DNA of 64,000 nucleotides, from NCBI RefSeq assembly GCF_000332275.1, contig NZ_CM001776.1, positions 1,163,268-1,227,267 on the forward strand, read 5' to 3'. The notes below the pieces were generated by a model. That model was not told where the DNA came from, searched no databases, and saw nothing but the letters and a program-made list of their open reading frames with translations. The translations under genes were made by a program, and so were the position numbers. This document shows, in pieces, positions 38,862-47,910 of this stretch (positions within the stretch are counted from its first letter, which is position 1; every line of letters starts with the position of its first letter). The DNA comes from Synechococcus sp. PCC 7336 (GTDB lineage: Bacteria > Cyanobacteriota > Cyanobacteriia > Thermostichales > PCC-7336).

Positions 38862-39067
38862 AGGAAACTGACTTTCAGAGCATGAGCCGGAAGGAACTGC
38901 GGACTTACTTGCTCCGGCATCGCAGTGACGAACGGGCTTTTCAGGCTTATATGGATAGACTGGCGGATGCGCCGACACTAGCGAGCGGTACGCTGGCAGA
39001 TCTCCAAGACTCAGAACACTTTGCTCAACTACTCCAACAAGTAGACAAGGCCAAGAAAAACATGTGA
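38858..39067 (+). CDS. DUF6887-type small protein, second copy
   Basis: A 69-aa helical, charged protein (MKETDFQSMSRKELRTYLLR, then HRSDERAFQAYMDRLAD) sharing the 'ELRxYLLxHRxDExAF' pattern of its family and, more loosely, with 4987-5190. It is coupled to the DUF6888 gene by ATGA overlap. The pair sits between a methyltransferase and a CPBP protease gene, with no mobile-element genes beside it, so the pair is not exclusive to the mobile block. Confidence 0.7.
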   Translation: MKETDFQSMSRKELRTYLLRHRSDERAFQAYMDRLADAPTLASGTLADLQDSEHFAQLLQQVDKAKKNM

Positions 39068-39079
39068 CTTCACGCGAAG

Positions 39080-39946
39080 TTAGCTCGATCGAGCTCCGAA
39101 GCGATCGTTGGCCAGTTTTGGTAACGCTAACAGCGCCAACCCAGCGATCGCCAGCGAGCTCAACCCCACAATGCCTGCGAGGGGATTGCCATCAATTCCT
39201 GTGACGAAGTTGGGGACAGCCTCTGGATAGCGAACCCAAGCGGAGATATTGACCCAAGCAATGGAGAAGACCCAGCCGGCGTGCAGTCCAATTCCCAGGC
39301 CCAAGCGATTGCCCGTCAGATACTTCGCCTCCACTAAAATCGTCCCCACCAGCACGAGCCCGAGCAGTTGTGGCCCCCAAGTGTGAGCCAGCGCATAAAT
39401 ACCTGTCACGAGCGCCCCCGCAACCCACCGGTTCCAATCCAGTCGCAATTCTTCCAACAGCCAGCCGCGAAAGAGCAGCTCTTCGCCAAAACCGACAGCA
39501 GCAGCAGTGGCGATCGCATTGGCAAAGGCGATCGTCAATTGACCGGGCTCCACCGGCTGCCATTCCAGCCAACCCAGCCACCCTTCTATCCAGAAAGGGA
39601 GAAAAACACTCGCAAAACCAACTGCTCCCCCCAACCCTAGCCCTCGGCAAAATACCCAGGAAGGCTGTAGACCTAAAACTCGATAGGGATGAGATCGCCC
39701 GTGTATCCACTTGCCCCAGACGCCGATGTAGAGGACCGACAACGGATACAGGATGGCAATCGTCAGGGTATCTCCCAAGACGGGTAACCAGCCCAGCCAA
39801 CTGGCTACCCACACCGGCAAGCAAACGAGGGGGAAGATCAGAAGAAAAATGAGTACGCGCAGCCATGCGGAACGCGATCGCACCCACCCACTGCATCGCT
39901 GCAACAGCGCTTTAGAGCGAACAACCGTCAAGCGAATAATCGTCAA
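39080..39946 (-). CDS. CPBP-family intramembrane metalloprotease
   Basis: A 288-aa polytopic membrane protein with about seven hydrophobic helices. The Abi/CPBP motifs are present: EELLFRGWLLEEL (EExxxR) near residue 155, ALAHTWGPQ near 190 and GLGIGLHAGWVF (the HxxxF-type site) near 225. The family includes CAAX prenyl proteases and bacteriocin-immunity proteins; the substrate cannot be told. It is convergent with the DUF6887 gene, 12 bp between stops, and follows clpS on the same strand by 13 bp. Confidence 0.88.
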   Translation of the reverse strand: MTIIRLTVVRSKALLQRCSGWVRSRSAWLRVLIFLLIFPLVCLPVWVASWLGWLPVLGDTLTIAILYPLSVLYIGVWGKWIHGRSHPYRVLGLQPSWVFCRGLGLGGAVGFASVFLPFWIEGWLGWLEWQPVEPGQLTIAFANAIATAAAVGFGEELLFRGWLLEELRLDWNRWVAGALVTGIYALAHTWGPQLLGLVLVGTILVEAKYLTGNRLGLGIGLHAGWVFSIAWVNISAWVRYPEAVPNFVTGIDGNPLAGIVGLSSLAIAGLALLALPKLANDRFGARSS

Positions 39947-39959
39947 ATGAATCCGAGCC

Positions 39960-40244
39960 TTAACAATCTGGCTCGATCGTGCTGATCAAGCCGTGGTTTT
40001 GCAATTGCTCTTTGTAAAACTCGGCATGTTCCTTCGGCACCACGATCACCACTGCAGAACCATTAGTATGGGCTTCCAACATAATCTCGCGGGCTTGGGG
40101 AGGCTGCATAGCCGGAATCGTTTGCACCAATACCTCGATCACATACTCCATCGGGGTGTAATCGTCATTGTGCAACAACACCCGGTACATGGGCATCGGC
40201 TTACGGTCGGTTGAGCTTTTTGGCTTGACCTCCGCGAACACCAT
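39960..40244 (-). CDS. clpS: ATP-dependent Clp protease adaptor ClpS
   Basis: A 94-aa adaptor that delivers N-degron substrates to ClpAP/ClpCP. Diagnostic segments are YRVLLHNDDYTPMEYVIEVL, the conserved Asn-Asp-Asp-Thr/Tyr region of the ligand pocket, and VVPKEHAEFYKEQL near the C-terminus. Length is typical. The ATG at 40244 begins MVFAEVKPKSSTDRKP. It lies between cdsA and the CPBP protease gene on the same strand. Confidence 0.95.
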   Translation of the reverse strand: MVFAEVKPKSSTDRKPMPMYRVLLHNDDYTPMEYVIEVLVQTIPAMQPPQAREIMLEAHTNGSAVVIVVPKEHAEFYKEQLQNHGLISTIEPDC

Positions 40245-40336
40245 GACAACTTACCTCATCCTTAAAACGTAATTCTATCAATCTAGCCACTTAACATTCT
40301 GCAAATTTTATTCAAAAGACGCAAGCACCTCTCGGG

Positions 40337-41131
40337 TTACAGTCTCAGGAGTTCGACGAAATAGAACACCAATGGAGCGGTAAACACGTAACTATCGCCG
40401 CGATCGAGGATACCTCCATGCCCCGGAATCAAGTCTCCCGAGTCTTTGACCCCCGCATTTCGTTTCATCAGCGATTCAGTCAGATCCCCCAACAAGCTGG
40501 TAATGCCAATCAACGACCCAATCGCCATACCTGAATAGGGCCACGAATGCCACTCTAGCAAACTAGCTCCGAGAACGGCGATCGCAATACTGCCCGCAAT
40601 CCCAGAAATCGATCCCTCCACCGTTTTTTTGGGGCTGATAATCGAGAGCTGCGTTTTGCCCAGCCACTTACCCATAAAGTAAGCACCAATATCTGCCGCC
40701 CAAATACAACCAAAGGCCAACAGCACCAGTTGCCAGCCACCTACATGAGCCCGCACCAAGATCCAGAAACTGGGCAAGTAGGCACAGTAGAACAAACCCA
40801 GAATGGAGGTGGCGATGTCATTGATGGTGGCAACTTTCGGTTTGAACAGGAGATAAAAGCAAATAATCGTGCCCGAGACCGTCAGGGTCAGTCCAGACCA
40901 TTCCGGTCGCACTTGCTGCATCACAACTAAAATTTGACTCACGACCAGGGTGGTGCGCATTGCCGGTGCTGCCCCAGTCGCGCGTACGAGCTTGAAAAAC
41001 TCCAGTTGAGCCAGCAACACAATCGCTGCCATCATGGCGGTAAAAAACCAGCCGCCCAAAAACGTCATCGATAGAGCGACAACAATCGCGACGATCGCAC
41101 TAACTAACCGGAGCTTGAGTTTTTCTCTCAC
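40337..41131 (-). CDS. cdsA: Phosphatidate cytidylyltransferase
   Basis: A 264-aa integral membrane enzyme that makes CDP-diacylglycerol from phosphatidate and CTP for phospholipid synthesis. The signature near the C-terminus is complete: MKRNAGVKDSGDLIPGHGG, then ILDRGDS. Six to eight hydrophobic segments are visible. The start is a GTG at 41131 (MREKLKLRLVSAI). The region between it and mutY is a 101-bp divergent spacer. Confidence 0.95.
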   Translation of the reverse strand: MREKLKLRLVSAIVAIVVALSMTFLGGWFFTAMMAAIVLLAQLEFFKLVRATGAAPAMRTTLVVSQILVVMQQVRPEWSGLTLTVSGTIICFYLLFKPKVATINDIATSILGLFYCAYLPSFWILVRAHVGGWQLVLLAFGCIWAADIGAYFMGKWLGKTQLSIISPKKTVEGSISGIAGSIAIAVLGASLLEWHSWPYSGMAIGSLIGITSLLGDLTESLMKRNAGVKDSGDLIPGHGGILDRGDSYVFTAPLVFYFVELLRL

Positions 41132-41232
41132 CTGTGCAAAAAACCTCGCCGCACCCCTGGGGTGTTGTTAAAGTTTAGCTCGTCATTGGGGTTTTGCTCC
41201 CACTCCAGTTGTCACGGACAGCATGAAGGTCG

Positions 41233-42414
41233 ATGTCTGGCCATTCAGCCAGAATCTCAGAGCCCGCGAGGCCTCGCAAGCTTTATGATGGCAAGCGTTC
41301 TGGTTTGTCTCTCAATTTGGTCGAAACACTCCCTGTGGCCGAAACACTGCTCTATCGGCAACTGCGCCGATCGCTGTTGGACTGGTATGCCCGCGAGGGG
41401 CGATCGCTCCCCTGGCGAGAGACTCGCGATCCCTATGCGATTTGGGTCTCTGAAATCATGCTGCAGCAAACGCAGGTGAAGACGGTGTTGCCCTACTACC
41501 AGCGCTGGCTGGAGGCATTTCCCACGATCGCCGCTTTGGCAGCGGCACCTCGCGATCGCGTACTCAAGCAGTGGGAAGGGTTGGGCTATTACAGCCGCGC
41601 GCGCAATTTCCACCGAGCAGCTCAAATCGTTATGGCCGAGCACAACGGTCAATTTCCCACCGATATCCGAGCCGCGATCGCTCTACCCGGCATTGGCCGG
41701 ACTACGGCTGGCGGCATTCTCAGTGCTGCGTTCGATCGCCCTACAGCGATTTTGGACGGGAATGTCAAGCGGGTGCTAGCCCGTACGATCGCCTTGCCCC
41801 AACCCCCCGCTAAGGCTCTGCCCCAATTGTGGGATCTGTCTGAAGCGCTGCTCGACCCCGAGCATCCGCGCGACTACAACCAGGCACTGCTAGACTTGGG
41901 CGCGACCCTGTGTCGCCCGCGCCAGCCAGATTGTCCCCGCTGTCCGTGGCAAGATAGCTGTGCCGCCTATCGAACAAACCGACAATCCGAATTGCCCGTG
42001 AAGTCTCCAAAACCCGAACGCCCCCACAAGCAAATCGCTGTGGCGATTGTGTTGCAAGATGGCCAAATTCTGATCGATCGCCGACCGGAGTCGGGCCTGT
42101 TGGGCGGGTTGTGGGAGTTTCCGGGGGGAAAAATTGAAGCGGGAGAAACAGCGGCTGACTGTGCTGTTCGCGAAGTGAAGGAGGAAGTTGGGATAGAGGT
42201 GGAGGCGATCGCCCACTTGGGCAGTGTCGAACATGGCTATACTCATTTTTCAGTCACGCTACACGCTTACATTTGTCGCTATATTGCTGGCGAAATTGAA
42301 GCTCTAGAAGTTGACGACGTTCGCTGGGTACAGCCTTCAGAACTTAAGAATTATGCCTTTCCTGTGGCAAATCAAAAAATCTTTCCACTTTTAGAAGCAT
42401 GGCTAAAACAATGA
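41233..42414 (+). CDS. mutY: A/G-specific adenine glycosylase
   Basis: A 393-aa DNA repair enzyme that removes adenine opposite 8-oxoguanine. It has WVSEIMLQQTQVKTVLPYY with the catalytic Glu, the helix-hairpin-helix LPGIGRTTAGGI, the catalytic Asp in AILDGNVKRVLAR, and an Fe-S motif with four Cys (CRPRQPDCPRCPWQDSC, about residues 226-242). The C-terminal Nudix-like domain (about 265-390) has GLWEFPGGKIEAGET, retaining most of a Nudix box (REVKEEVGIE). The ATG at 41233 gives an N-terminal extension of about 35 residues compared with E. coli; a later start is possible but not obvious. Confidence 0.94.
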   Translation: MSGHSARISEPARPRKLYDGKRSGLSLNLVETLPVAETLLYRQLRRSLLDWYAREGRSLPWRETRDPYAIWVSEIMLQQTQVKTVLPYYQRWLEAFPTIAALAAAPRDRVLKQWEGLGYYSRARNFHRAAQIVMAEHNGQFPTDIRAAIALPGIGRTTAGGILSAAFDRPTAILDGNVKRVLARTIALPQPPAKALPQLWDLSEALLDPEHPRDYNQALLDLGATLCRPRQPDCPRCPWQDSCAAYRTNRQSELPVKSPKPERPHKQIAVAIVLQDGQILIDRRPESGLLGGLWEFPGGKIEAGETAADCAVREVKEEVGIEVEAIAHLGSVEHGYTHFSVTLHAYICRYIAGEIEALEVDDVRWVQPSELKNYAFPVANQKIFPLLEAWLKQ

Positions 42415-42440
42415 GAGGGAGGCTACCTTGCAGCCAGCGC

Positions 42441-43034
42441 TTACTTAGCATCCTCGCTTGTTTCTTGAAATGTCACCCGCTTGTACAAATCCTTCAAACT
42501 CATCTCAATCGCTATCGACTGTATCGCCAAAACTGCCTTCTCTCCCATCAATTCAGTTAACAACCACTGGCGATCGTCTACCTTTGTAAACTGCTCGACT
42601 CGAAGGGCATCCTGGTCTATCAAAATATATTCTTCAAATTCAGGAATCGATCGATATAGCCGGAATTTAGCTGATTTGTCATAACCCCCTGTTGAATTGG
42701 ACAACACCTCAACAATTAAACAAGGATTGGTAATTGCTGTTTGCTGATTATCTGTGAACTTTGGCTCTCCCGCCACCACCATCACATCTGGGTAAGTATA
42801 GCTTTCATACAGCGGCAACCATAACCGCATATCGCTCATAAACACCAAATAATCTAAATCTTCCAGCGCCAACAATAGCCGAGCATAGAACTTACCCGCC
42901 AAAATATTATGATTGGCTGTCGCTCCCGCCATAGCAATAATGTGTCCCTCAATAAACTCGCTTCTAAAATCTGCTTTCTCCTCCAGTGCCAAATACTCCG
43001 CTGGCATATAACGTTTTGCTATTGCGATCGCCAT
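42441..43034 (-). CDS. Uma2/DUF820-family protein (PD-(D/E)XK fold)
   Basis: A 197-aa protein of a family greatly expanded in cyanobacteria. The nuclease-like motif is visible: YPDVMVVAGEP (Asp), then PCLIVEVLSNSTGGYDKSAK (ExL..S..TxxxDxxxK). The N-terminus MPAEYLALEEKADFRSEFIEG is typical. The fold is that of PD-(D/E)XK endonucleases, but cellular function is unknown. It is adjacent to pdxJ (11 bp) on the same strand, with no obvious shared role. Confidence 0.9.
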   Translation of the reverse strand: MAIAIAKRYMPAEYLALEEKADFRSEFIEGHIIAMAGATANHNILAGKFYARLLLALEDLDYLVFMSDMRLWLPLYESYTYPDVMVVAGEPKFTDNQQTAITNPCLIVEVLSNSTGGYDKSAKFRLYRSIPEFEEYILIDQDALRVEQFTKVDDRQWLLTELMGEKAVLAIQSIAIEMSLKDLYKRVTFQETSEDAK

Positions 43035-43045
43035 AGTTCACCTCC

Positions 43046-43786
43046 TCAATCTTTTGCCAAAATCGCCAAATAATGTCGAACCGCCTCTGGCATCCCCATC
43101 TCCAAGGCATCTGCCGTCAGCGCATGGCCAATGGAAACCTCCAAAATTCCCGGTATTTCACAGAATTTAGCCAAATTGTTCAAATTGAGATCGTGTCCGG
43201 CATTCACGCCTAGACCGACTGCCCGTGCCAGCTTTGCGGCCTCAGCATAAACAGGCCAAGACTCGTCCACTTTGCCATCCCGAAAAGCTGTTGCATAGGG
43301 CTCCGTATACAGTTCAATCCGCTCCGGTCCTAGCTCGCCCGCCAGTCGAATCTGCTCCACATCGGGGTCCATAAATAAACTGACGCGAATGCCCAAATCC
43401 TGTAGTTGCTTCAAGATCGGACGGAGGCGATCGCCATCTTTTGCGATATCCCAACCACGATCTGAGGTAAACGCATTCGGATCGTCCGGCACCAAGGTGG
43501 CCTGCGTCGGCCGCACCCGAGTCACCACCTCCATAAAGCGCCCTAAAAACGGATTGCCCTCAATATTGAACTCCACTGTCGGATACTCCGCCTCCAGCAA
43601 CACATCCAACTCATCCACATCTGCATAGCGAATGTGTCGCTCGTCCGGGCGAGGATGCACCGTCACCCCATAAGCTCCCGCCTCCAACGCCATCCGGGCC
43701 GCCTTCAACACGCTGGGAATGCCTAAATTGCGGCTGTTGCGCAACAGGGCGACTTTATTGAGGTTGACACTGAGCTGAGTGGCCAT
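43046..43786 (-). CDS. pdxJ: Pyridoxine 5'-phosphate synthase
   Basis: A 246-aa enzyme that condenses deoxyxylulose phosphate and 3-amino-2-oxopropyl phosphate, the last step of the DXP-dependent vitamin B6 pathway. I place the start at the ATG at 43786 (MATQLSVNLNKVALLRNSR), after AGGGA, although the frame is open to 43867. Family text includes GVTVHPRPDERHIRYADV, VEFNIEGNP, LFMDPDVEQI, ERIELYTEPYA and GVNAGHDLNLNNL. It is full length. Confidence 0.96.
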   Translation of the reverse strand: MATQLSVNLNKVALLRNSRNLGIPSVLKAARMALEAGAYGVTVHPRPDERHIRYADVDELDVLLEAEYPTVEFNIEGNPFLGRFMEVVTRVRPTQATLVPDDPNAFTSDRGWDIAKDGDRLRPILKQLQDLGIRVSLFMDPDVEQIRLAGELGPERIELYTEPYATAFRDGKVDESWPVYAEAAKLARAVGLGVNAGHDLNLNNLAKFCEIPGILEVSIGHALTADALEMGMPEAVRHYLAILAKD

Positions 43787-43997
43787 CGATCGCGAGTCCC
43801 TGCAAAGGACTTCTAGTGTATGCCGTAACCTCGGCCCGTTGCATCTGGCGATCGCCACCCCATTCACTGCCTCTCAGATCGCTGGTAGCTCGGCACTAAC
43901 CGATCGTCCCTATTTCCAAGAACCAAAGACCGCGCCCCTATTGCAGCTCGGTTAAGCATTTGTTATACATACCTTAACCTTGAGAAAATCAAAATCG

Positions 43998-44726
43998 ATG
44001 CCTCATTTACTGTCCCAAAATAAAGCGGCGATCGCTTCCGCTCGCCGCCGCAGGATTCATTGGCCGAGCGCACTACAGATTCCTACTCATCTGGCTCGTT
44101 TTTTAGTCGTTCTTCTGGCGATCGATAGTCTGTTTCTTGTCCTGCATATCGTTCACGTTTACGAGATTTTGCCGATCGGCAACCGCTGGGCTCTCGGCGT
44201 CGATCGCAGTTATTCAGAATGGTTCCAGTACGGCAAGTTATTTCTCATTGCAAGTATTTTTTTGTGGTTAGAAATCAAATATAAAAGCCGAATTTATGGA
44301 TTTTTCTCTCTCTTGTTTTGGCTCATTTTTCTAGATGATAGTTTATCCATCCATGAAAATCTCGGCGATCTCATTGGAGTATGGCTTAACACTGTAGATC
44401 ACGTCGGAGAAGTTATCGCAATGTTGGCACTCGGGCTCGTCCCCATCATTTCAATCGCAATCAGTTACGCCAACACAAAAGTGACAAGATACAAACAATT
44501 CAGCCTCAATCTTATCAAACTCATTTCCATCTATGTTTTTAGCGGCGTCGTCATTGACTTCATATACAGTGAAGTCTACTTTCCTTCCAATCTCGTCAGA
44601 ACAATTCTTGGCATATTAGAAGACTTTGGCGAAAATATTGCGATGGTGCTAATACTTGTGTTTGCCATCCGCCACCTGCTCTACGTAAGGAATACCGACA
44701 GGCCAAACTTAACGTCATCCGAATAG
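43998..44726 (+). CDS. Polytopic membrane protein, unknown
   Basis: A protein of about 242 aa from the ATG at 43998 (MPHLLSQNK); an upstream in-frame start at 43980 is possible. It has about six hydrophobic helices. Two acidic motifs are notable: FLDDSLSIHENLGDLIG near residue 112 and EDFGENIAMVL near 205, both beside membrane segments, giving Asp, His and Glu that could bind metal. I recognise no family. It is convergent with ycf46, with 3 bp between the stops, and is more AT-rich than its neighbours. Confidence 0.65.
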   Translation: MPHLLSQNKAAIASARRRRIHWPSALQIPTHLARFLVVLLAIDSLFLVLHIVHVYEILPIGNRWALGVDRSYSEWFQYGKLFLIASIFLWLEIKYKSRIYGFFSLLFWLIFLDDSLSIHENLGDLIGVWLNTVDHVGEVIAMLALGLVPIISIAISYANTKVTRYKQFSLNLIKLISIYVFSGVVIDFIYSEVYFPSNLVRTILGILEDFGENIAMVLILVFAIRHLLYVRNTDRPNLTSSE

Positions 44727-44729
44727 AAA

Positions 44730-46220
44730 TTAGGCCGTTCTTTGCTGCAAGAAACTGCGCTGAGATGCTAGTCTCACCTTGCCTTGAGTTGCCCAAGATT
44801 GCAACAGTTCCACCTGTTCCTTAGCCGTACGAGCTAGAGGAACCATGAGGGCAACGGATTCCAGAATGTCTTCGGTGGTAAAGTCGCGATTTTGACTAAA
44901 AGCTAAGTGCATCGCTTCGATAATAGATTGCTCGATCTCGGCCCCCGAAAAATCGGGGGTTTCGTAAGCCAGTCGCTGAATGTCGTAATCGCGAACGGTT
45001 TGGGGCCGCAATTTACCGAGATGCACGTTAAAAATCTCGGCTCGCTCCTCCTGCGCGGGCAGATCCACAAAGAAGATTTCGTCAAATCGACCCTTGCGCA
45101 ACAGTTCTGGCGGCAAAATTTGAATATTATTCGCAGTCGCTACCACAAACACCGGAGCCGTTTTCTCTGCCATCCAGGTAATCAGTGTCCCCAATACGCG
45201 ACCGGTCGTCCCGCCATCGCTACTCGCACTCGTGCCAAACGCCTTGTCAATTTCATCAATCCACAAGACGCAGGGAGACATCGCCTCCGAGAGTTGGATG
45301 AGCTGGCGAGTACGCGATTCTGACTCCCCCACCAAACCAGCAAACAGTCGGCCAATATCGAGACGCAAGAGAGGCAGGTGCCAGTGATGGGCGATCGCCT
45401 TGGCCGTGAGAGACTTGCCCGTGCCTTGAATTCCCACTAACAACAGACCGCGAGGCTGAGGCAAACCATATCTGCGGGCCTTCTCGCTCAAAGCACTGCC
45501 CCGCCGCATTAGCCAAGACTTGAGATTGTCCAGACCGCCAATATCGGCAATTTCGGTAGCAGCAGGATAAAACTCCAAAATTTGGGTTTGGCGAATCTTC
45601 TGACGCTTTTCTTCCAAAATCAAATCCACGGCATCGGCGCTCAAGCTGCCAGCCTGGGCGATCGCCTTGGCCAGCGCCTGCCGAACCCGAGCGAGCGTCA
45701 ACCCCTGACAAGCTCGCACCAGCTCGTCCCGCTCGGACTGAGCTAAAGTCTGGGCGAGTCCTACGAGCCGATCGATCGCCTGACCGATCTCCGTCGAACT
45801 GGGCAAATCAAATTCTAAAACTGTGATAGTTTCACTTAGATCGGCAGGGATATCTAGCACTGGGGCCAAAATGACAACTGTTTTTGGGAGCGATCGCAGT
45901 TTTCGCCCTAGGTTTCTCAGTTTGCGGGCAACGGAAATATCGGTAAGAAATCGCTGAAAGTCTCGCAGAACAAAAATTGCAGGGGCGCGATCGTCGGTCT
46001 TCTCGATATATTGCAGCGCTTGTAGGGGATTGCGCTGGGCAGTGCCAGCATCGGTGCCCTGCAGGTCGTAGCCGGTGACAAAATCCCAGAGATAGATCGC
46101 TCTGCCGTCACTGGCAGCTACGATTGCATCTTCCGCTCGCTCCTCCTCCACCGTATTGATATAGATGGCCGGATAGCGAGCCCGCAATAATAGATTGAAC
46201 TCTTCGGAGAATGTGCCCAT
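44730..46220 (-). CDS. ycf46: AAA+ ATPase Ycf46
   Basis: A 496-aa protein conserved in cyanobacteria and some plastid genomes. The N-terminal half (about 1-225) begins MGTFSEEFNLLLRARYPAIY and resembles a degenerate ATPase. The AAA+ domain has Walker A GIQGTGKSLTAKAIA near 263, the pore region GLVGESESRTRQLI, Walker B VLWIDEIDKAFG near 323 and sensor 1 VFVVATANNI. C-terminal helices have PDFSGAEIEQSIIEAM. A role in inorganic-carbon use or photosynthesis regulation has been suggested for the family. The start at 46220 is clear. Confidence 0.93.
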   Translation of the reverse strand: MGTFSEEFNLLLRARYPAIYINTVEEERAEDAIVAASDGRAIYLWDFVTGYDLQGTDAGTAQRNPLQALQYIEKTDDRAPAIFVLRDFQRFLTDISVARKLRNLGRKLRSLPKTVVILAPVLDIPADLSETITVLEFDLPSSTEIGQAIDRLVGLAQTLAQSERDELVRACQGLTLARVRQALAKAIAQAGSLSADAVDLILEEKRQKIRQTQILEFYPAATEIADIGGLDNLKSWLMRRGSALSEKARRYGLPQPRGLLLVGIQGTGKSLTAKAIAHHWHLPLLRLDIGRLFAGLVGESESRTRQLIQLSEAMSPCVLWIDEIDKAFGTSASSDGGTTGRVLGTLITWMAEKTAPVFVVATANNIQILPPELLRKGRFDEIFFVDLPAQEERAEIFNVHLGKLRPQTVRDYDIQRLAYETPDFSGAEIEQSIIEAMHLAFSQNRDFTTEDILESVALMVPLARTAKEQVELLQSWATQGKVRLASQRSFLQQRTA

Positions 46221-46286
46221 GCCCTTCAGACTAGCAGAGGTCTAGTCCCGCATTCGAGCGATAGCGATATCGAGAGAACTCCCATC

Positions 46287-47156
46287 TTAAAAGCAATCGA
46301 TCGTAGAGTTAGGTACGCCATTGCCCGAGGGATTCGCTGCCGAATCGGAACTCTCATCCCTTGACTCAACAGGGCGATCGCCCACAGTATCCGAGCCCGC
46401 CTTCAACGATTTCAGCTCAGCTTCTAATTCGTCAATCCGTTCGATCAGCGAAGAAATTGCCTTGCCCACCGGGTCGGGCATGAGATGGTGGTCGAGATCG
46501 ATGCCGTGTTCGGTAATGCGGCGGCAGTGAATCGGCAATACCACGCGTCCCGGAATCCCCACCACACTCATCTCGGCAGGCACATCCTTCACCACTACAG
46601 CATTTGCTCCCACCCGCGCTCCCTTCGCCACCGTAATCGGTCCGAGTACTTTCGCCCCCGTCCCAATCACCACCCCATCTTCTAAAGTCGGATGGCGCTT
46701 GCCCTTATCCCAAGAGGTCCCCCCCAAGGTGACGCCGTGATAGAGGGTTACATCGTCGCCAATTTCGGCGGTTTCGCCAATCACCACCCCCGCGCCGTGG
46801 TCGATGAAAAAGCGCCGCCCAATTTTCGCCGCCGGATGAATTTCAATCAGGGTCAGGCCGCGAGCCACAAAGCTGATGTAGCGAGCCAAAAAACACCACT
46901 TGTGCTGCCACATCCAATGGGCTAACCGATAAACTAACAGCGCGTGCAGCCCCGGATAGGTAAAAAACACTTCGAGCCGGTTGCGGGCGGCAGGATCGCG
47001 ATCGAAGACGCAGTCGATATCTTCTAAGAGCTGCTCCCAAGCGCGCAGTCGAGGTCGGGGAATTGCGCGCTTGGGTTGCGGTTGCTTCGAGTTCGAGCCG
47101 CGAACCTCAGTCTGGCGATCGCCAGAAGCATCCGAGTAATTCACTGGATCGACCAT
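46287..47156 (-). CDS. cysE: Serine O-acetyltransferase
   Basis: A 289-aa cytoplasmic enzyme that acetylates serine for cysteine synthesis. The N-terminal helical domain has [21 protein letters not shown]. The left-handed beta-helix runs from [20 protein letters not shown] (catalytic Asp-His) through [20 protein letters not shown] and VGIPGRVV. An N-terminal extension of about 30 residues and a low-complexity C-terminal tail rich in Ser and Glu lie outside the core. A C-terminal Ile, which would bind cysteine synthase, is absent: the protein ends in Cys-Phe. Confidence 0.94.
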   Translation of the reverse strand: MVDPVNYSDASGDRQTEVRGSNSKQPQPKRAIPRPRLRAWEQLLEDIDCVFDRDPAARNRLEVFFTYPGLHALLVYRLAHWMWQHKWCFLARYISFVARGLTLIEIHPAAKIGRRFFIDHGAGVVIGETAEIGDDVTLYHGVTLGGTSWDKGKRHPTLEDGVVIGTGAKVLGPITVAKGARVGANAVVVKDVPAEMSVVGIPGRVVLPIHCRRITEHGIDLDHHLMPDPVGKAISSLIERIDELEAELKSLKAGSDTVGDRPVESRDESSDSAANPSGNGVPNSTIDCF

Positions 47157-47420
47157 CAGAATGTCTCAATTGCTAAAAAACAAGTTCGGCGGCTGGCAGG
47201 TGATAGCTACGTCCCCTCAGTGTATGCTCCATCTCCTCAAGCAAAGCAGTCCACTGGGCGGTCGCCCCTTTTGCGAGCGAGATTGCGAGGAACGACACAG
47301 GAGTGAAAAACCAAGAATACAATAAAGCAATGTGCTGATGCTCCCTCGTGGGTCAGTCAACCTCAAAATCAACCAGAATCACTTGCATACACCCCATTCA
47401 TTCTAGGCGCGGAGTTAGCG

Positions 47421-47753
47421 ATGAGCGATGCAATCCACACCACTATCCAACAACAGGTCGACAACAACAAAATCATGATCTACATGAAGGGAACGCCCGA
47501 ATTTCCCCAATGCGGCTTTTCTGCAGCCACCATCCAAGTCTTCGAACGGATGGGCTATCCCTATGCCACTGCAAACGTGCTCGACGATGACGAGCTCCGC
47601 CAAGGCATCAAAACTTTCTCCAACTGGCCCACCATCCCTCAGGTTTACATCGACGGAGAATTCGTGGGGGGCTGCGATATCGCTTTAGAGATGTACAATC
47701 GCGGCGAATTAGAACCCCTAGTCAAAGCCGCTGTTGAAGGGGCCAAGGCATAG
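47421..47753 (+). CDS. grxD: CGFS-type monothiol glutaredoxin
   Basis: A 110-aa protein. The CGFS active site lies near residue 31 (PEFPQCGFSAATIQVF), preceded by NKIMIYMKGTPEF and followed by WPTIPQVYIDGEFVGGCDI, which provide glutathione contacts. Such glutaredoxins bind [2Fe-2S] clusters and work in Fe-S delivery and iron homeostasis. The ATG at 47421 has GGAG 7 bases upstream. It is 157 bp before hemE and may be co-transcribed. Confidence 0.95.
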   Translation: MSDAIHTTIQQQVDNNKIMIYMKGTPEFPQCGFSAATIQVFERMGYPYATANVLDDDELRQGIKTFSNWPTIPQVYIDGEFVGGCDIALEMYNRGELEPLVKAAVEGAKA

Positions 47754-47910
47754 TCCCCGCAGGCAATTGCAGTTGGCCCTCGCGGTTTTTCGCCCAGCCA
47801 GCTTCATAAATTGCAACGACTGATTCTGAGAAAGCCATTCCCGCTGTGCTTTAAGATCGGGATTGGCTTTCTTTTGCTTGAAGAAACAATCGACGAGTTG
47901 AACGTTTGAA

